NCBI GenBank assembly: GCA_941918925.1
Contig: OW799233.1
Span: forward strand, 47,205,341-47,269,340
DNA: 64,000 nucleotides
Reading direction: 5' to 3'
Origin: Phyto melanocephala
Lineage: Eukaryota; Arthropoda; Insecta; Diptera; Rhinophoridae
Made by a program: the position numbers and the translations under genes. Within the stretch, counting starts at the first letter, position 1; the number at the start of each line of letters is the position of its first letter. Of the stretch, positions 25,056 to 35,290 are shown one piece after another. The notes under the pieces are model-generated. The model made no database searches. It was not told where the DNA came from and saw nothing but the letters and a program-made list of their open reading frames with translations.

Positions 25056-25290
25056 CTGTGGCTTGAAGCCAAAAGGACCAATGTCACTTTTTTGCTCTTT
25101 TGAGTTAATTATTGCATTAGATTTGTTTTCTTGCTCTTTTTTTAGCTAAATTCGTACTTAACCCAGAACAGCTTCGTAAATAAAATGCTGGCCAATTTCA
25201 CTATGAAAGCATCTATAAAAGTTTAAGTTCAATTTAAATTTTCTCAAAAGTAAATATTTTGACATTGGCCCTTTTAGCTTCAAGCCACAG
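25056..25290. mobile_element. MITE with 31-bp inverted repeats
   Basis: The left end (25056-25086) starts CTGTGGCTTGAAGCC; the right end (25260-25290) is its inverse with two mismatches over 31 bases. About 235 bp, no coding capacity. No clear target duplication read, so the superfamily is unassigned. Confidence 0.8.
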
Positions 25291-25687
25291 ATTTATTTTG
25301 AATAATCAAAGCTGACACATGAAAGAAGGTATAATAAATCAGGTAGCCTTAATTTATCAGCTGTGCCCAGAACTATTTATTCATCAGGTAGTCTTGATTC
25401 GTTAGCTGATTCTTTTTTTCTTCACTTATTTTAAACGTCAGCTGCCAAAGTACATTGATAAAAAACACTTCTCTCTTTTCTCTCATTTATTTAAAATGTC
25501 AAACTTTATATAAACATAAACATAAACAAGTAAGAGCACTATATTCGGCTGTGCCGAATCTTTTATACCCACCACCAATTTTGTGTACATTTAAAGCACA
25601 ATATTTATTATTTTGTTAATCATTATGGAATAATCTCTTTATAATAAAATATGTATCACTTTATTTGTAGAAGGTGGTTAAATTTTA

Positions 25688-26265
25688 AGGGCCCATGTTG
25701 AAAGTGAACTACACCTAGTCTTTAAGTTTGTTTTCTGCATTTCACTTGACATTTCTCAATCTCAAACTTACTCATTTTGATCCGTGGAAAGATACGCAAA
25801 TGAGCAACGCTTTAAAGTTATTCAGGTTTCTTATAAAAATGGGCGTTCAAATCAAAATGCATTTTGTGCACTTCGTAATTCTTTTGATCAACATAATCGT
25901 TCAAATTCGTCCACAATCGGGAGAATTGTAAAAAATATTTAAATTTCTGCAAAACAGGTCTGCATAAAATGTTAGAAAATCTGTGAATGCCTTCTTAGTT
26001 TGTTGAATGGGAACTATTGCTGTTTTTTGCGATAGTGTGGCAAAAGAGCAGTCAACCTCGACTCATCATCATGCCCAATAATTGAGCATCAACATTGTCA
26101 TTGAAAATTTGGACCATCAGATAGAGGAGTGGCGCCAAGGATCGGGGGGCCATTTGGCCGATATTTTGTTAAATACATAATTGAACCATACAAATATTAT
26201 CATTATAAAAAGAAATAATAATATCCTAAATAATTTGTGTTTTATTTTAATACAACATCGGTCCT
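25688..26265 (+). mobile_element. mariner element nested in the mini-me-like element
   Basis: Flanked by TA (25686-25687 and 26266-26267). The ends AGGGCCCATGTTG and the inverse of CAACATCGGTCCT are imperfect TIRs. The + strand begins (near 25788) with a mariner-type N-terminus (ERYANEQRFKVIQ, then SNQNAFCALRNSF, then RSNSSTIGRIVKK), then jumps to C-terminal-like sequence ending LADIL near 26150-26170. The catalytic core is deleted. 578 bp. Confidence 0.8.
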
Positions 26266-27310
26266 TAAATGAAATGAAAGTGTATTAAAGTAGCTGTGTC
26301 AATAAAGTTTCTACTAATTAATACAACTTAAATATTTCAATATAGCCCTTTATTTTCCCAAAAACTTTGTCAATAGAGAAATTACATGAATTTAAGGTAA
26401 GCCGTTGTATGGGAGGTAGGCGTTAAAGTGGCCGTGTCACCTAAACTTTTTGGCACAACAATAACATTGATTAGAAGGATATACACAGCAAATTTGATCA
26501 TCATACCTCTAATTTTGGCGGTTTTATGAGCTTTTAAATTTCAATAACGGTAGATTACGTGAAAAGTGGGCGTTATAGTAGGCGTGTCAAAGTTGTTTTG
26601 GCGAATGAGTACAACTTAGGTGTTTCAATATAGCCCTTTATTAATCCAAAATCATTATTAATAGAGAAATAAGAGGAATTTTGTGTAAAACGTTATATGG
26701 GAGGTGGGCGTAAAAGTGGGCGTGGCAACTCAATTTTCTAGCACAGTAATGACATTGCCTAGGGGGATATACGTAGCAAATTTTATCATCATACCTCTTA
26801 TTTTGGCGGTTTTATGAGCTTTTAAATTTCATTAACGGTATATAACGTGAAAAGTGGGCGTTATAGTAGGCGTGTCAAAGTTATTTTTGCGAATGAGTAC
26901 AACTTAGGTGTTTCAATATAGTCCTTTATTATTCTAAAATCTTTATTAATAGAGGAATTATATGAATTTTAAGTAAAACGTTATATGGGAGGTGGGCGTA
27001 AAAGTGGGCGTGGCGCCTTAATTTTCTGGCGCAGTAATGACATTGCCTAAAAGGATATACGTAGCGAATTTGATCATCATACCTCTAATTTTGACGGTTT
27101 TATGAGCTTTTAAATTTCATTAACGGTATATAACGTGAAAAGTGGGCGTTATAGTGGTCGTGTCAAAGTTGTATTTTCGAATGAGTACAACTGAGATGTT
27201 TCAGTATAGCCCTTTATTATTCCAAAATCTACATAAATTGAGAAATTATATGAATTTTGGGTAAAACGTTATATGGGAGGTGGGCGTAAAAGTGGGCGTG
27301 GCACATTGAT
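26266..27310 (+). repeat. Tandem array, period 288 bp, about 3.5 units
   Basis: Units begin GGGAGGTrGGCG at 26411, 26699, 26987 and 27275, exactly 288 bp apart, with a partial unit on each side. Each unit holds two GTGGGCGT motifs about 140 bp apart ('AAAGTGGGCGTGGC' and 'AAAGTGGGCGTTATAG'), so 288 may be a dimer of an older unit of about 144 bp. The units are very similar, with few changes per unit. Confidence 0.92.
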
Positions 27311-28026
27311 TTTCCGTTACAAAAAAGCGTCTCACCAATAAGCAAAGTGTGCAAAATTTCAGAGTCGTACATCCAATTTTGTTGCTTTTATGACGTTTTT
27401 GTTTTTAAATATACCGAAAAATACACTGTGCGGTATAAATTTTCGTACATTTTGATCGATAACTCCTCTCCTAATGCATAGATTTAGATAATTTTCGGCG
27501 AAAAATATTGTTTTTACTCACGAAATATATATTCGAAGTTTCATGAGTCTACGTTAATGCGTTTGGACACAATTCCATTTTATTCGATGTTTGAAGGACA
27601 CGGTTTTTTCGACCTACTCTTGCTTTTCGATCTATAACTCTCTTCCTAATATTCCGATTTAGCCCATTTTCAATACCAAACAAACCTTGTCTATAAGAAA
27701 GATTCTGGCAAAATTTGAGCCCCCTAGCTTTTTCGGTGCGACCTCTATCGTGCTTTCAACAGACGGACAGACGGACAGACGGACGGACATAGCTAGATCG
27801 TCATAAAATCAAACCACGATTTAGAATATATATACTTTATGGGGTCTAAAATGGATATTTCGATGTGTTACAAACGGAATGACAAAATGAATATACCCCC
27901 ACCATTTTTTTGGTGGCGGGTATAAAATCATAAACATAATAATTCTTTCCGAAAACTCCGATTAACTGATGAATAAATATATGTATGCCTGGGTTGCTAC
28001 TTTCCATATGTCAAAATTTCATACAA

Positions 28027-28110
28027 AAACAAGTAGAAGTGCTAAATTCGACTGTGCCGAATCTTATATACCCTTCACACAGTTTGTACAATCATGTGCA
28101 CTCTCGTGTC
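28027..28110 (+). mobile_element. mini-me/DINE-1-like terminus, truncated
   Basis: Carries only the start: AACAAGTAGAAGTGC, a hairpin (ATTCGACTGTGCCGAAT, 28046-28062) and TATATACCCTTCACAC. No matching 3' end follows. Confidence 0.7.
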
Positions 28111-30123
28111 AAGGGCGCTATATTACCATTTGCATTTATAAATTCCCATTTTTTTGTTACGAAGATTTATCATTCAAACATGCTGCTCATCAATCGTCGT
28201 ACTTGCCAATGTGATTGATTGTCGGTAGCTGAATATCAATCAACATATTTTTTTCAAACGCTGGCAACCTATACCATTGATATGTTCATATTGGATGATA
28301 GTCTTTACATTTGGTGTCTTAAAATTCATTTGTATGCTTGAAAATATTTTTGGAGCTTGACACTATGTATATCATTCGTCAAAACCGAGCTCCGATAGTA
28401 ATGTTAAGGTAAATTAAATCCAACATTTTTTTTTCAGTATCAACTCAAATAAAAAAAATCGTCCTAATTTTGGTTTTCTTAATATTTCGTGTACAATTTT
28501 CTGTTGCTGTGATTTGTGTGAGCTCAATTATGTTAAGAATTTCGATACTTGTTTTAATTAACCTTTGACCTTAATATTCAAATATGGAATATGCAAAAAC
28601 AACGACAACTAAACACATACATATGTACGATTTCAAAAACAAATGTCTTCTAACACCCACTCTTTATCTCAGCTTAATTAATTTTAATAATAATTTTTAA
28701 TTAAACTCAAGAATACAGTTTAGTTTTCTTTCTTTTTTTTTTTTTTTTTTATTAAATATTTAATGCAATAAATGCAAAAACAACAACAACAGCAATATAA
28801 AGTAATAAATTTTTGCTGTATTCAGTTATAAATGACATAGAGACTGGTTTCCTTAAAAAAAAAGAAAAAAACTCTTTAAAATATTTTAAATTAATCGTGA
28901 GAAATAATTTGCAAAAATGGTCACATACAAGACAAACTGTGGGGCTTTCCCTGGACCCCCACCACTACTATTTAAACAACATTTCAACAAAGAAGCCCAT
29001 GTGTGTGCATGTGTTTGTATAAATAAGTATTCAATACAACAACAACAACGGCAAAGTGTGCATTTGCGTGAAACGTAAAAATTTCTTAAGTTTCTTTTGT
29101 CTTTGTTGTTTTTGTTGTTGTAACATAAAACAAAAAACCTATTTAAATATTTTCTTTTAAAAGTAATTTTTATTTGCTGAAAGAGATTAAATACAATATA
29201 TTTTTTTTATCTTTAAATACGTTAAGTTGCTGACTTATTTCCCCCCTTTTCTTTTGTTTTTTGGGAAAAAGTTGTATTTTTTTCTTTTTGTACAAGACTT
29301 TTAAGTTGTCATGTTAATTTACGCTTGTCTGTTCTCATTTCGTTTGGCGGATGTGCAACAAGAGGAGTTGTTTTATTGTTCGTTCTTTTGCCATATGCAA
29401 CAACAAATACTTTTACAATTCTTTAAAGATCTCTTTTTAGATCTGTTTAACAGGTGATTTGTTTTCTTCAATGCCGTAGCAGTTGTTTGGTTGTGCTGCT
29501 TTCGGCCCATTCTTACCACCTTAAGGGTCTTTTAAACGATTTCGCATTTTTTCTAGTGATTTATTTGCATATTTTTTCTTATTGATTTTTGTAACTGTTT
29601 GTGTTTTTTTAACGCTTACGCTTGCGTCTGCCTGATCATTTGAGATGCTACAATTCGTTTTGCTCCAGCTGAAAGAGCTAAACAAAAATCACTCCATTCA
29701 CTTTGAAAATTGCATACCCATTTGTATTTGTTTCTTATATTTGCAATAGCTGGCGGCTAAAGTTGTTTTTTTGTACTAGATTATTTTTTATCATAAGGAG
29801 TTTGATTTAATTAAATGAAGCATAATACATTTTGTTGTTTGTAGCGGTGATCTTGCTAAGAAATCAATTTGCAATACTTTCAAAATATGTATGTCAAACA
29901 TATCGAATGTATCATAAGTTTTGTTTTGAAAAAATTTGCAATAAATAAGGTCAAACATTCGCAATAGAAATTTAAAAATAAAATTGCTTTGATCCAAAGA
30001 CAAGCAAAAAATAAGTTTTAACACTCTAAAAGAGTGTCGCAATTTTAAACATGTTGTTGTAAAATAGGATTGATAGGATTGAAATGGTAATTATATTTTT
30101 TTTATTCAGTTACATCTAGTTAA
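28111..30123 (+). other. Delta intron 5, unannotated stretch
   Basis: AT-rich DNA with CAA-type runs (28780-28795, 29036-29050) and homopolymers. I find no gene, no TIR pair and no transposase motif. Confidence 0.55.
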
Positions 30124-30127
30124 CAAT

Positions 30128-30755
30128 AGGTGTGTTCCACAAGATCTCGGACAAGTTCGGACTAATGAGAGTAAAATGAAAATTACTCTCTAAATTTGCC
30201 AAAACTACCCAAAATTGCTGGAACGCAAAAAAACATTTTTAGACTTCTTGTAATACTAATGGTGCTTACTTTTTAAATTAAAACCTATTTAAGTAATTTT
30301 AGACGCTTAAAAGCAATAAAATTATAAAAACAAAACATTTGCATCATTGCCATCAGATGTTAAAAATAATTTAAAAAGAACTGAAAGAAAAGCTGAGCCA
30401 GTGTAAATTTAAAGAACAAGGGAGATATCTATTCACTAATGTATTTACCACTTTAACTTTTTCATTAAAACCTTCCATTTTGCTTTTTAATATATTTTTT
30501 AACTCAAACTAAACTTTTTCTTTTGCTTGCAAATTTTTTAATTAATTTTCAGTTTCATATGTAAACAAAAACCAGCTGATTGTTAAATTCTTGTCCGAAC
30601 TTACCCAAAGAAAAAGTTCGTGCAAATTTGTACAGGAAATGAAAAAAATTACTCTCTCAATTACTCTCATAATTGAACAAAAATTGTTATGTGGAACGCT
30701 TTTGGGTAACTTTGGGCAAGTTCGGACTGTTTCGTTATGCATGTGGAACAGACCT
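30128..30755. mobile_element. TIR element, unclassified, about 630 bp
   Basis: The ends AGGTGTGTTCCACAAG (30128) and the inverse of CATGTGGAACAGACCT (ending 30755) agree at 14 of 16 bases. AAT flanks both sides (30125-30127 and 30756-30758), a possible 3-bp target duplication. Just inside each end are further inverted similar blocks (GTTCGGAC, ACTCTC, GGAACGC). No coding capacity. Confidence 0.65.
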
Positions 30756-30758
30756 AAT

Positions 30759-31507
30759 ATAACATCGTTAAAATGTCAATTATGGCTTCTTGCGATAGCA
30801 ATAGACGCTAAGAAAACAAATACTTTCTCTCGAATTTGAATGATGGCCTCTGGGTTATGTTGAGTTTGAGGGTGTCTCCGTAATTCGATTCGAAAGAAAA
30901 CATTTTCAAATTACAAAAAATTTATTTATTTAATTATTTATTTATTTTGGAAACGACTCACGAAGAAACCCTCCTGTGACTTGCAAAAAAACCCACAACA
31001 AAAATTGTAATACAATTTTATGGCACGATCCTGAATAACAAGTCCATTCTTTTCCGCTAGAGAAAACAATGACCCCCAAATCGTGATGTTCGCCCTAAGA
31101 CAAATAGTGCCTTACTAAGTCACATGTCGTTCATGTTGATAACGTTTAATTTGGATTAAAGGATTTTGGTTATCGTCCTTTGCGGTAATGGCCTAACTAA
31201 CTTCAAAGCCCAAACGAATAATGCCGCGACCCAAAATTTTCTGCAATTAACCAACCATTATTTTTTGGTAAAGGCATTGCCAGCTTAACAGACGCCTTCA
31301 AAACAACATAGTCGCCAAAGACTGTCGGCATCGTTTCGTTTCTATGGCAAATTCCTTTGTCTTAAAACTACTAAAAATTCTAGTTGAAATCCCAGCTTTC
31401 TAACTCAAGTTTAAAAGCTAACTGTAGCATATTCTCAAAACACTTTTGCTAGTTTTATTTCTATTCTTTTACTTATATTTTACTTGTTTTTTCTCATCTC
31501 TTTTTAG
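30759..31507 (+). other. Delta intron 5, 3' end with splice acceptor
   Basis: Ends in a T-rich tract and acceptor AG at 31506-31507. The segment 30890-31340 is less AT-rich, and its minus strand weakly resembles a Tc1-type transposase (ITIWGSLFS); I do not consider that supported. Confidence 0.6.
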
Positions 31508-33263
31508 TTGTCAAGCCGGCTGGAAAGGACATCTCTGTAGTGATTGTGAAGCTTATCCCGGCTGTGTGCATGGCACATGCTCTAAACCTTGGGAATGTAT
31601 CTGCAACGAGGGTTGGGGTGGTCTCTTTTGCAATCAGGACTTAAACTACTGCACCAATCATCGTCCCTGCCAAAATGGCGGCACCTGCTTCAATACCGGC
31701 CAAGGTCTATACACCTGCATGTGTCCACCCGGTTTCAATGGTCCCGATTGTCAAAATGAAATCAATTCCTGCAGCGAAGAGAATCCCTGTCAAAATTCCG
31801 GCACCTGCATAGAAGAGGCCTCGAAGCGTGGCTATAAATGCGAATGCCAAAAAGGCTGGTCGGGACGTTTGTGCGAGGATAAGGTCGTAACTTGTGCCGA
31901 TAAGCCCTGTATACATGGTTCGTGTCGCGACTCTGCCAAGGGTTTTCAGTGTGAGTGCCCCAATGGCTATAGCGGTAATATGTGTGAGATTCATGTGGAT
32001 ACGTGTGCTCCGAATCCTTGTAAAAATAAAGGCACCTGCTTGGTTACCTCGAATGGCTCGCCAAAATGTCAATGTCCCAGTGGTTTTAATGGGGTCTTGT
32101 GTGAGGAAAATATTGACGATTGCCAGGGGAATCCCTGTCAAAATGGTGGCACCTGCATAGATTTGATTAACCAGTTTAGATGTCAATGTGTGCCCGGTTT
32201 CTTTGGTTCTTTCTGTTCGGATAAGGTGGATTTGTGTTTGACCAAACCCTGTGCCAATGGCGGTACTTGCACAAATTTAAACAATGATTATCAGTGTGCC
32301 TGTCGTCCTGGCTTTACCGGCAAAGATTGTTCAGTGGATATAGATGAATGCAGTTCTCGGCCCTGCCATAATGGCGGCACATGTGTTAATCGTGTCAATA
32401 GTTTTCATTGTGTGTGCTCTAACGGTTTTCGTGGCACGCAGTGTGATGAAGAATCCTATTCCTCGGCCACCTTTGATGCCCGACAATACGAGGCCACCAC
32501 CCAAGCCAGAAGTGATGGCTTAACTAGCGGTCAGGTGGTTTTGATAGCCATACTCTCGGTAGCCATGCCTTTGGTAGCGGTGATAGCAGCCTGTGTGGTG
32601 TTCTGCATGAAGCGTAAACGAAAGCGTGCCCAAGAAAAGGACGATGCAGAGGCCCGCAAACAAAACGAACAAAATGCGGTGGCTACTTTGCATCACAACT
32701 CTGGTGGTTTGTCTAGTGTAGGGGTGGCTGCATTGGGGGTTAAGCGTGGTTCCAGTTCTGGCCTGACTTTTGACAACTCCAATCCAAATATTATCAAAAA
32801 CACCTGGGATAAATCGGTTAATAATATAGCCAGCTCTACCTCTACCGATGAATGCCTCATGAATACTTCTTTGTATGGCGGTGCTCTCTCTAATTATGCT
32901 GCTGACAACAATGCCAATTCAGAGTTCTGCGGTGTGGGACAAATACAACCTTTGCAGAGAGCCAAATCACAAAAGCAACTCAACACAGATCCCTCCCTCA
33001 TGCATCGTGCCTCTCAGCTGATGGGAGCCGTGGGTGGCTCGCACAACAGCGCTACGCATACACCTACCAAAGACTACGGGGCCAGCTCTTCGAATACAGA
33101 GAATAGCAAACGCATCTCTGTGCTGGGAGAAAGTGCTTACTGTTCCCAAAGATGGCCCTCGCTAGCGGCCCAAGGTGTGGCCGGTGGCTGTGGTTCCTCC
33201 ACCACCTCGGCGGTACCAACAGCGGCCCAAAGATCTATAGTATGTGGTACTCCTCATATATAG
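31508..33263 (+). CDS. Dl: Delta, exon 6: EGF1-9, membrane span, intracellular domain, stop
   Basis: The main Delta exon, residues 227-811. It finishes EGF1 and encodes EGF2-9 (to residue 539). EGF3, 4, 6, 7, 8 and 9 have the O-fucose consensus C-x4-T-C (for example CQNGGTC). EGF7 and EGF9 begin with calcium-binding type NIDDC and DIDEC. A single transmembrane helix (about 570-594) is followed by the stop-transfer KRKRKR. The 217-residue intracellular domain keeps the Neuralized-docking NEQN (613-616) and blocks conserved with Drosophila: NPNIIKNTWDKSVNNI, RAKSQKQLNTDPSLMHR, KRISVLGES, YCSQRWPSLA, SIVCGTPHI at the end. Neuralized/Mindbomb-driven endocytosis through this tail activates Notch signalling. 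Stop TAG at 33261. Visible length 811 fits Drosophila Delta (about 833 with signal peptide). The frame is intact. Confidence 0.98.
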
Positions 33264-33609
33264 AGTCCGCCACGTGTGAGCATCATCATTTTTAGGAACA
33301 AATTTTAGGTGTAAAGTTAAAGAAAAGTAAACAAGATTTAAGGAAACCAAGCGCTGTTGAATATTTTTATAGATTTTTTTTTTTATATAAAGAAACCACA
33401 CTCCACACTCACACACACCCAACAAACCACTCTTTTTTTTAAATTTTAAACTTGTCTACCTTTTTCTCCCTTAACCCTTCTACCCCTTTACTTTTACTCT
33501 TGATTACTTTAATTCTCCCTCTCTGTTGTCTTCTTGTATATTTGCAGAAAGAAGAGCAGATACTATTTTTTATATAAGTTTAAAGCAAAAATGGACTGAT
33601 TTATATGAA

Positions 33610-33645
33610 AATAAAAACAAAAAAACATTGTGTATGATTAATAAA
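33610..33645 (+). promoter_or_regulatory. Candidate proximal poly(A) signals
   Basis: AATAAA at 33610-33615 and again at 33640-33645, about 350-380 nt after the stop codon. Further AATAAA hexamers lie downstream, so these would give the short form. Confidence 0.5.
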
Positions 33646-33726
33646 AAAATATTAAAGAAAACAAAATCATTAAGTAATTAACTTTAACAAAAAAAAAAAA
33701 GAAAAAAAAAGAAGAAAATAATAAAC

Positions 33727-33733
33727 ACATTCC
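33727..33733 (+). promoter_or_regulatory. miR-1 seed match (7mer-m8)
   Basis: ACATTCC pairs with bases 2-8 of miR-1. It lies 464 nt after the Delta stop codon, in the longer 3'UTR. miR-1 repression of Delta is established in Drosophila. One 7-mer alone can occur by chance. Confidence 0.45.
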
Positions 33734-34010
33734 TAGCTCTATTTTTATACTCTTTTAACTTAAATTTCCTCTGCCCCCCACCCCTATCCCAAATTGAAGC
33801 TGATTTTTTTTTATGTAAAAATTTATTATTGACATTTTTGCTCTCTAAACAAAAAAAAAATACCAAATAAAAAGACAAAGCTTCAATTTATGTTGTTTTT
33901 TTCAATTTTTTTTTACAATTTCTGAAATCTTAACAAAAGTATACTCTTACTTGACGCATGTTTTAGTAAAAATATGTTTAATTTTTATTATTTTTATTAT
34001 ATTTTTTTTT

Positions 34011-34018
34011 TGTAAATA
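34011..34018 (+). promoter_or_regulatory. Pumilio-type element 1
   Basis: TGTAAATA matches the Pumilio consensus UGUANAUA in the probable long 3'UTR of Delta. Function not shown. Confidence 0.35.
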
Positions 34019-35211
34019 GTTGTTTAAAATACACTTTTTCCTCTGGCCCCTCCCCTTAATTAATTGAGCTCTTTTTTATGCAAAGAGCTGTTTACTGTAC
34101 ATACATATTAGTTTTTAATTTCATATTTATATCTAAGTTAAAAAAAAAAAAACCAACAAAAATGAAACAAATTTGAAAAACAAAATATCCTTGACTTAAA
34201 ATCTATTTTATTTGTAAACAAAAATATTAATTATTTTTTTTAGTATTTAAAGTTTATTTTTATATAATTTTTATATAGTTTAATTTAGTTTCTTTATAAA
34301 ATTCTTATAAAAAAAAATTGCAAAACAAACAAAGACCATTTATATGTAAAAAAAAATAATTAAAAGTTTTTTACAATTTCTTTATGATAAATTTACAATT
34401 TATAACATTTTCTTTTGTAATTTCTAATTTGTTTGAATTTTTTTTATTACAAATATAACCTGAAAACAAACGCTAATTAAAATTTATATTTAAAAAACAT
34501 TTTTAATAAGATAAAAAAAAAAATCCAAAAATGTGAAGAAAACAAAAACAAGACCGGGAATTCATAAAAAGTTGCAGAGTGTACAAGGAATTACTACGTA
34601 AGCAAGAAATATAATATCTTTTGCTTAAGATTCGTTTTAAATCCTGTGTCTTTATTTTGTGACTTCCCCCAATTTGTTTGTTTGTTTTACAAAAATAAGT
34701 CATACTTTTATAGTTATTTCTTAAACTTTTTATTATTTTTTTTTTTTAATTATTATTTTTATTAGTTTTACTTCTTATTTTTTATTTTCTTATAAAATAT
34801 AATTTAAAATCAAACAAAAAAACTGCTGTATATTGAATTTATTAATTTTAAGACGAAATTTTGAACGAAACGAAAACAAAAATCTTGATAAAGTTATTCA
34901 AATCTTTATGGAATTATAAAACAAAATACATATACAAATTACTTCATAAAAAATATTGTGTTGTTATTTTTTTATATTTTTTTGCTTAATTTTTATTTAG
35001 ATGATCTCAAGGTTATAAAAATAGTTTAAACAAAAATAATTTTATATAAACGAAAAGGGAAGACAATTTTCATTAAACAAAAAAGAAAATAATTTAAAAA
35101 AAAGATAAATGATAACATAAAGCAAAAGGTTCCTCATTAGTATAAAATTATATAAAACTTGAAAATTAATGTAAAATTAATGAAAAACTCTTAAGCAAAA
35201 CCACTAAAAAA

Positions 35212-35219
35212 TGTAAATA
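35212..35219 (+). promoter_or_regulatory. Pumilio-type element 2
   Basis: A second TGTAAATA, near the distal end of the probable 3'UTR. AU-rich background makes chance occurrence fairly likely. Confidence 0.3.
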
Positions 35220-35290
35220 TTTAACTATGAAAAAGAAGAAATAATAAAATAATTAAAAAAAATAAATATTTGAAAATATTGAAAAAAAGA

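Larger units (their letters stand above)
25525..27926 (+). mobile_element. mini-me/DINE-1-like element with central tandem repeats
   Basis: A 2.4-kb element beginning AACAAGTAAGAG with the hairpin ATTCGGCTGTGCCGAAT (25543-25559). It ends in a second hairpin (27892-27924, TATACCC..CACCA, T-run, TGGTG..GGGTATA). Near its 3' end is a GTCY-type microsatellite (about 27760-27788), as in mini-me/DINE-1. The centre is a 288-bp tandem array, and a mariner (25688-26265) is inserted into it. It sits inside a MITE (25381-27972). No transposase is encoded, so it is non-autonomous. Class name is inference; the ends are read directly and supported by the split host element. Confidence 0.8.
25381..27972. 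mobile_element. Small TIR element split by a later insertion
   Basis: Outer pieces at 25381-25524 and 27927-27972 have ends TCATCAGGTA and TAACTGATGA and together form an element of about 190 bp. A related unsplit copy lies at 42541-42711 in reverse orientation. Matching that copy shows that 25525-27926 was inserted here. A further partial copy starts near 25338. The interior shares 'GATTCG..AGCTGATT' and 'AAATGTCAAACTT' with the unsplit copy. Confidence 0.75.
33264..35290 (+). other. Dl: Delta 3'UTR (probable extent)
   Basis: About 2 kb of very AU-rich sequence directly after the stop, free of recognisable transposons. Several AATAAA signals suggest short and long 3'UTR forms, as known for Drosophila Delta. 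The true end cannot be fixed from sequence. The first repeat-derived DNA appears only after about 36.2 kb. Confidence 0.6.

Noticed and set aside
30890..31340. Possible Tc1-type transposase on the minus strand (ITIWGSLFS)
   Set aside because: Only one short weak resemblance, no second motif and no terminal repeats.
31707..32186. 159-codon open frame on the minus strand inside Delta exon 6
   Set aside because: Antisense shadow of the EGF-repeat coding sequence; repetitive Thr/Ala/Ile composition.
33264..35290. Brd-box, K-box and GY-box motifs in the Delta 3'UTR
   Set aside because: No exact AGCTTTA, TGTGAT or GTCTTCC noticed in this segment; near matches only.
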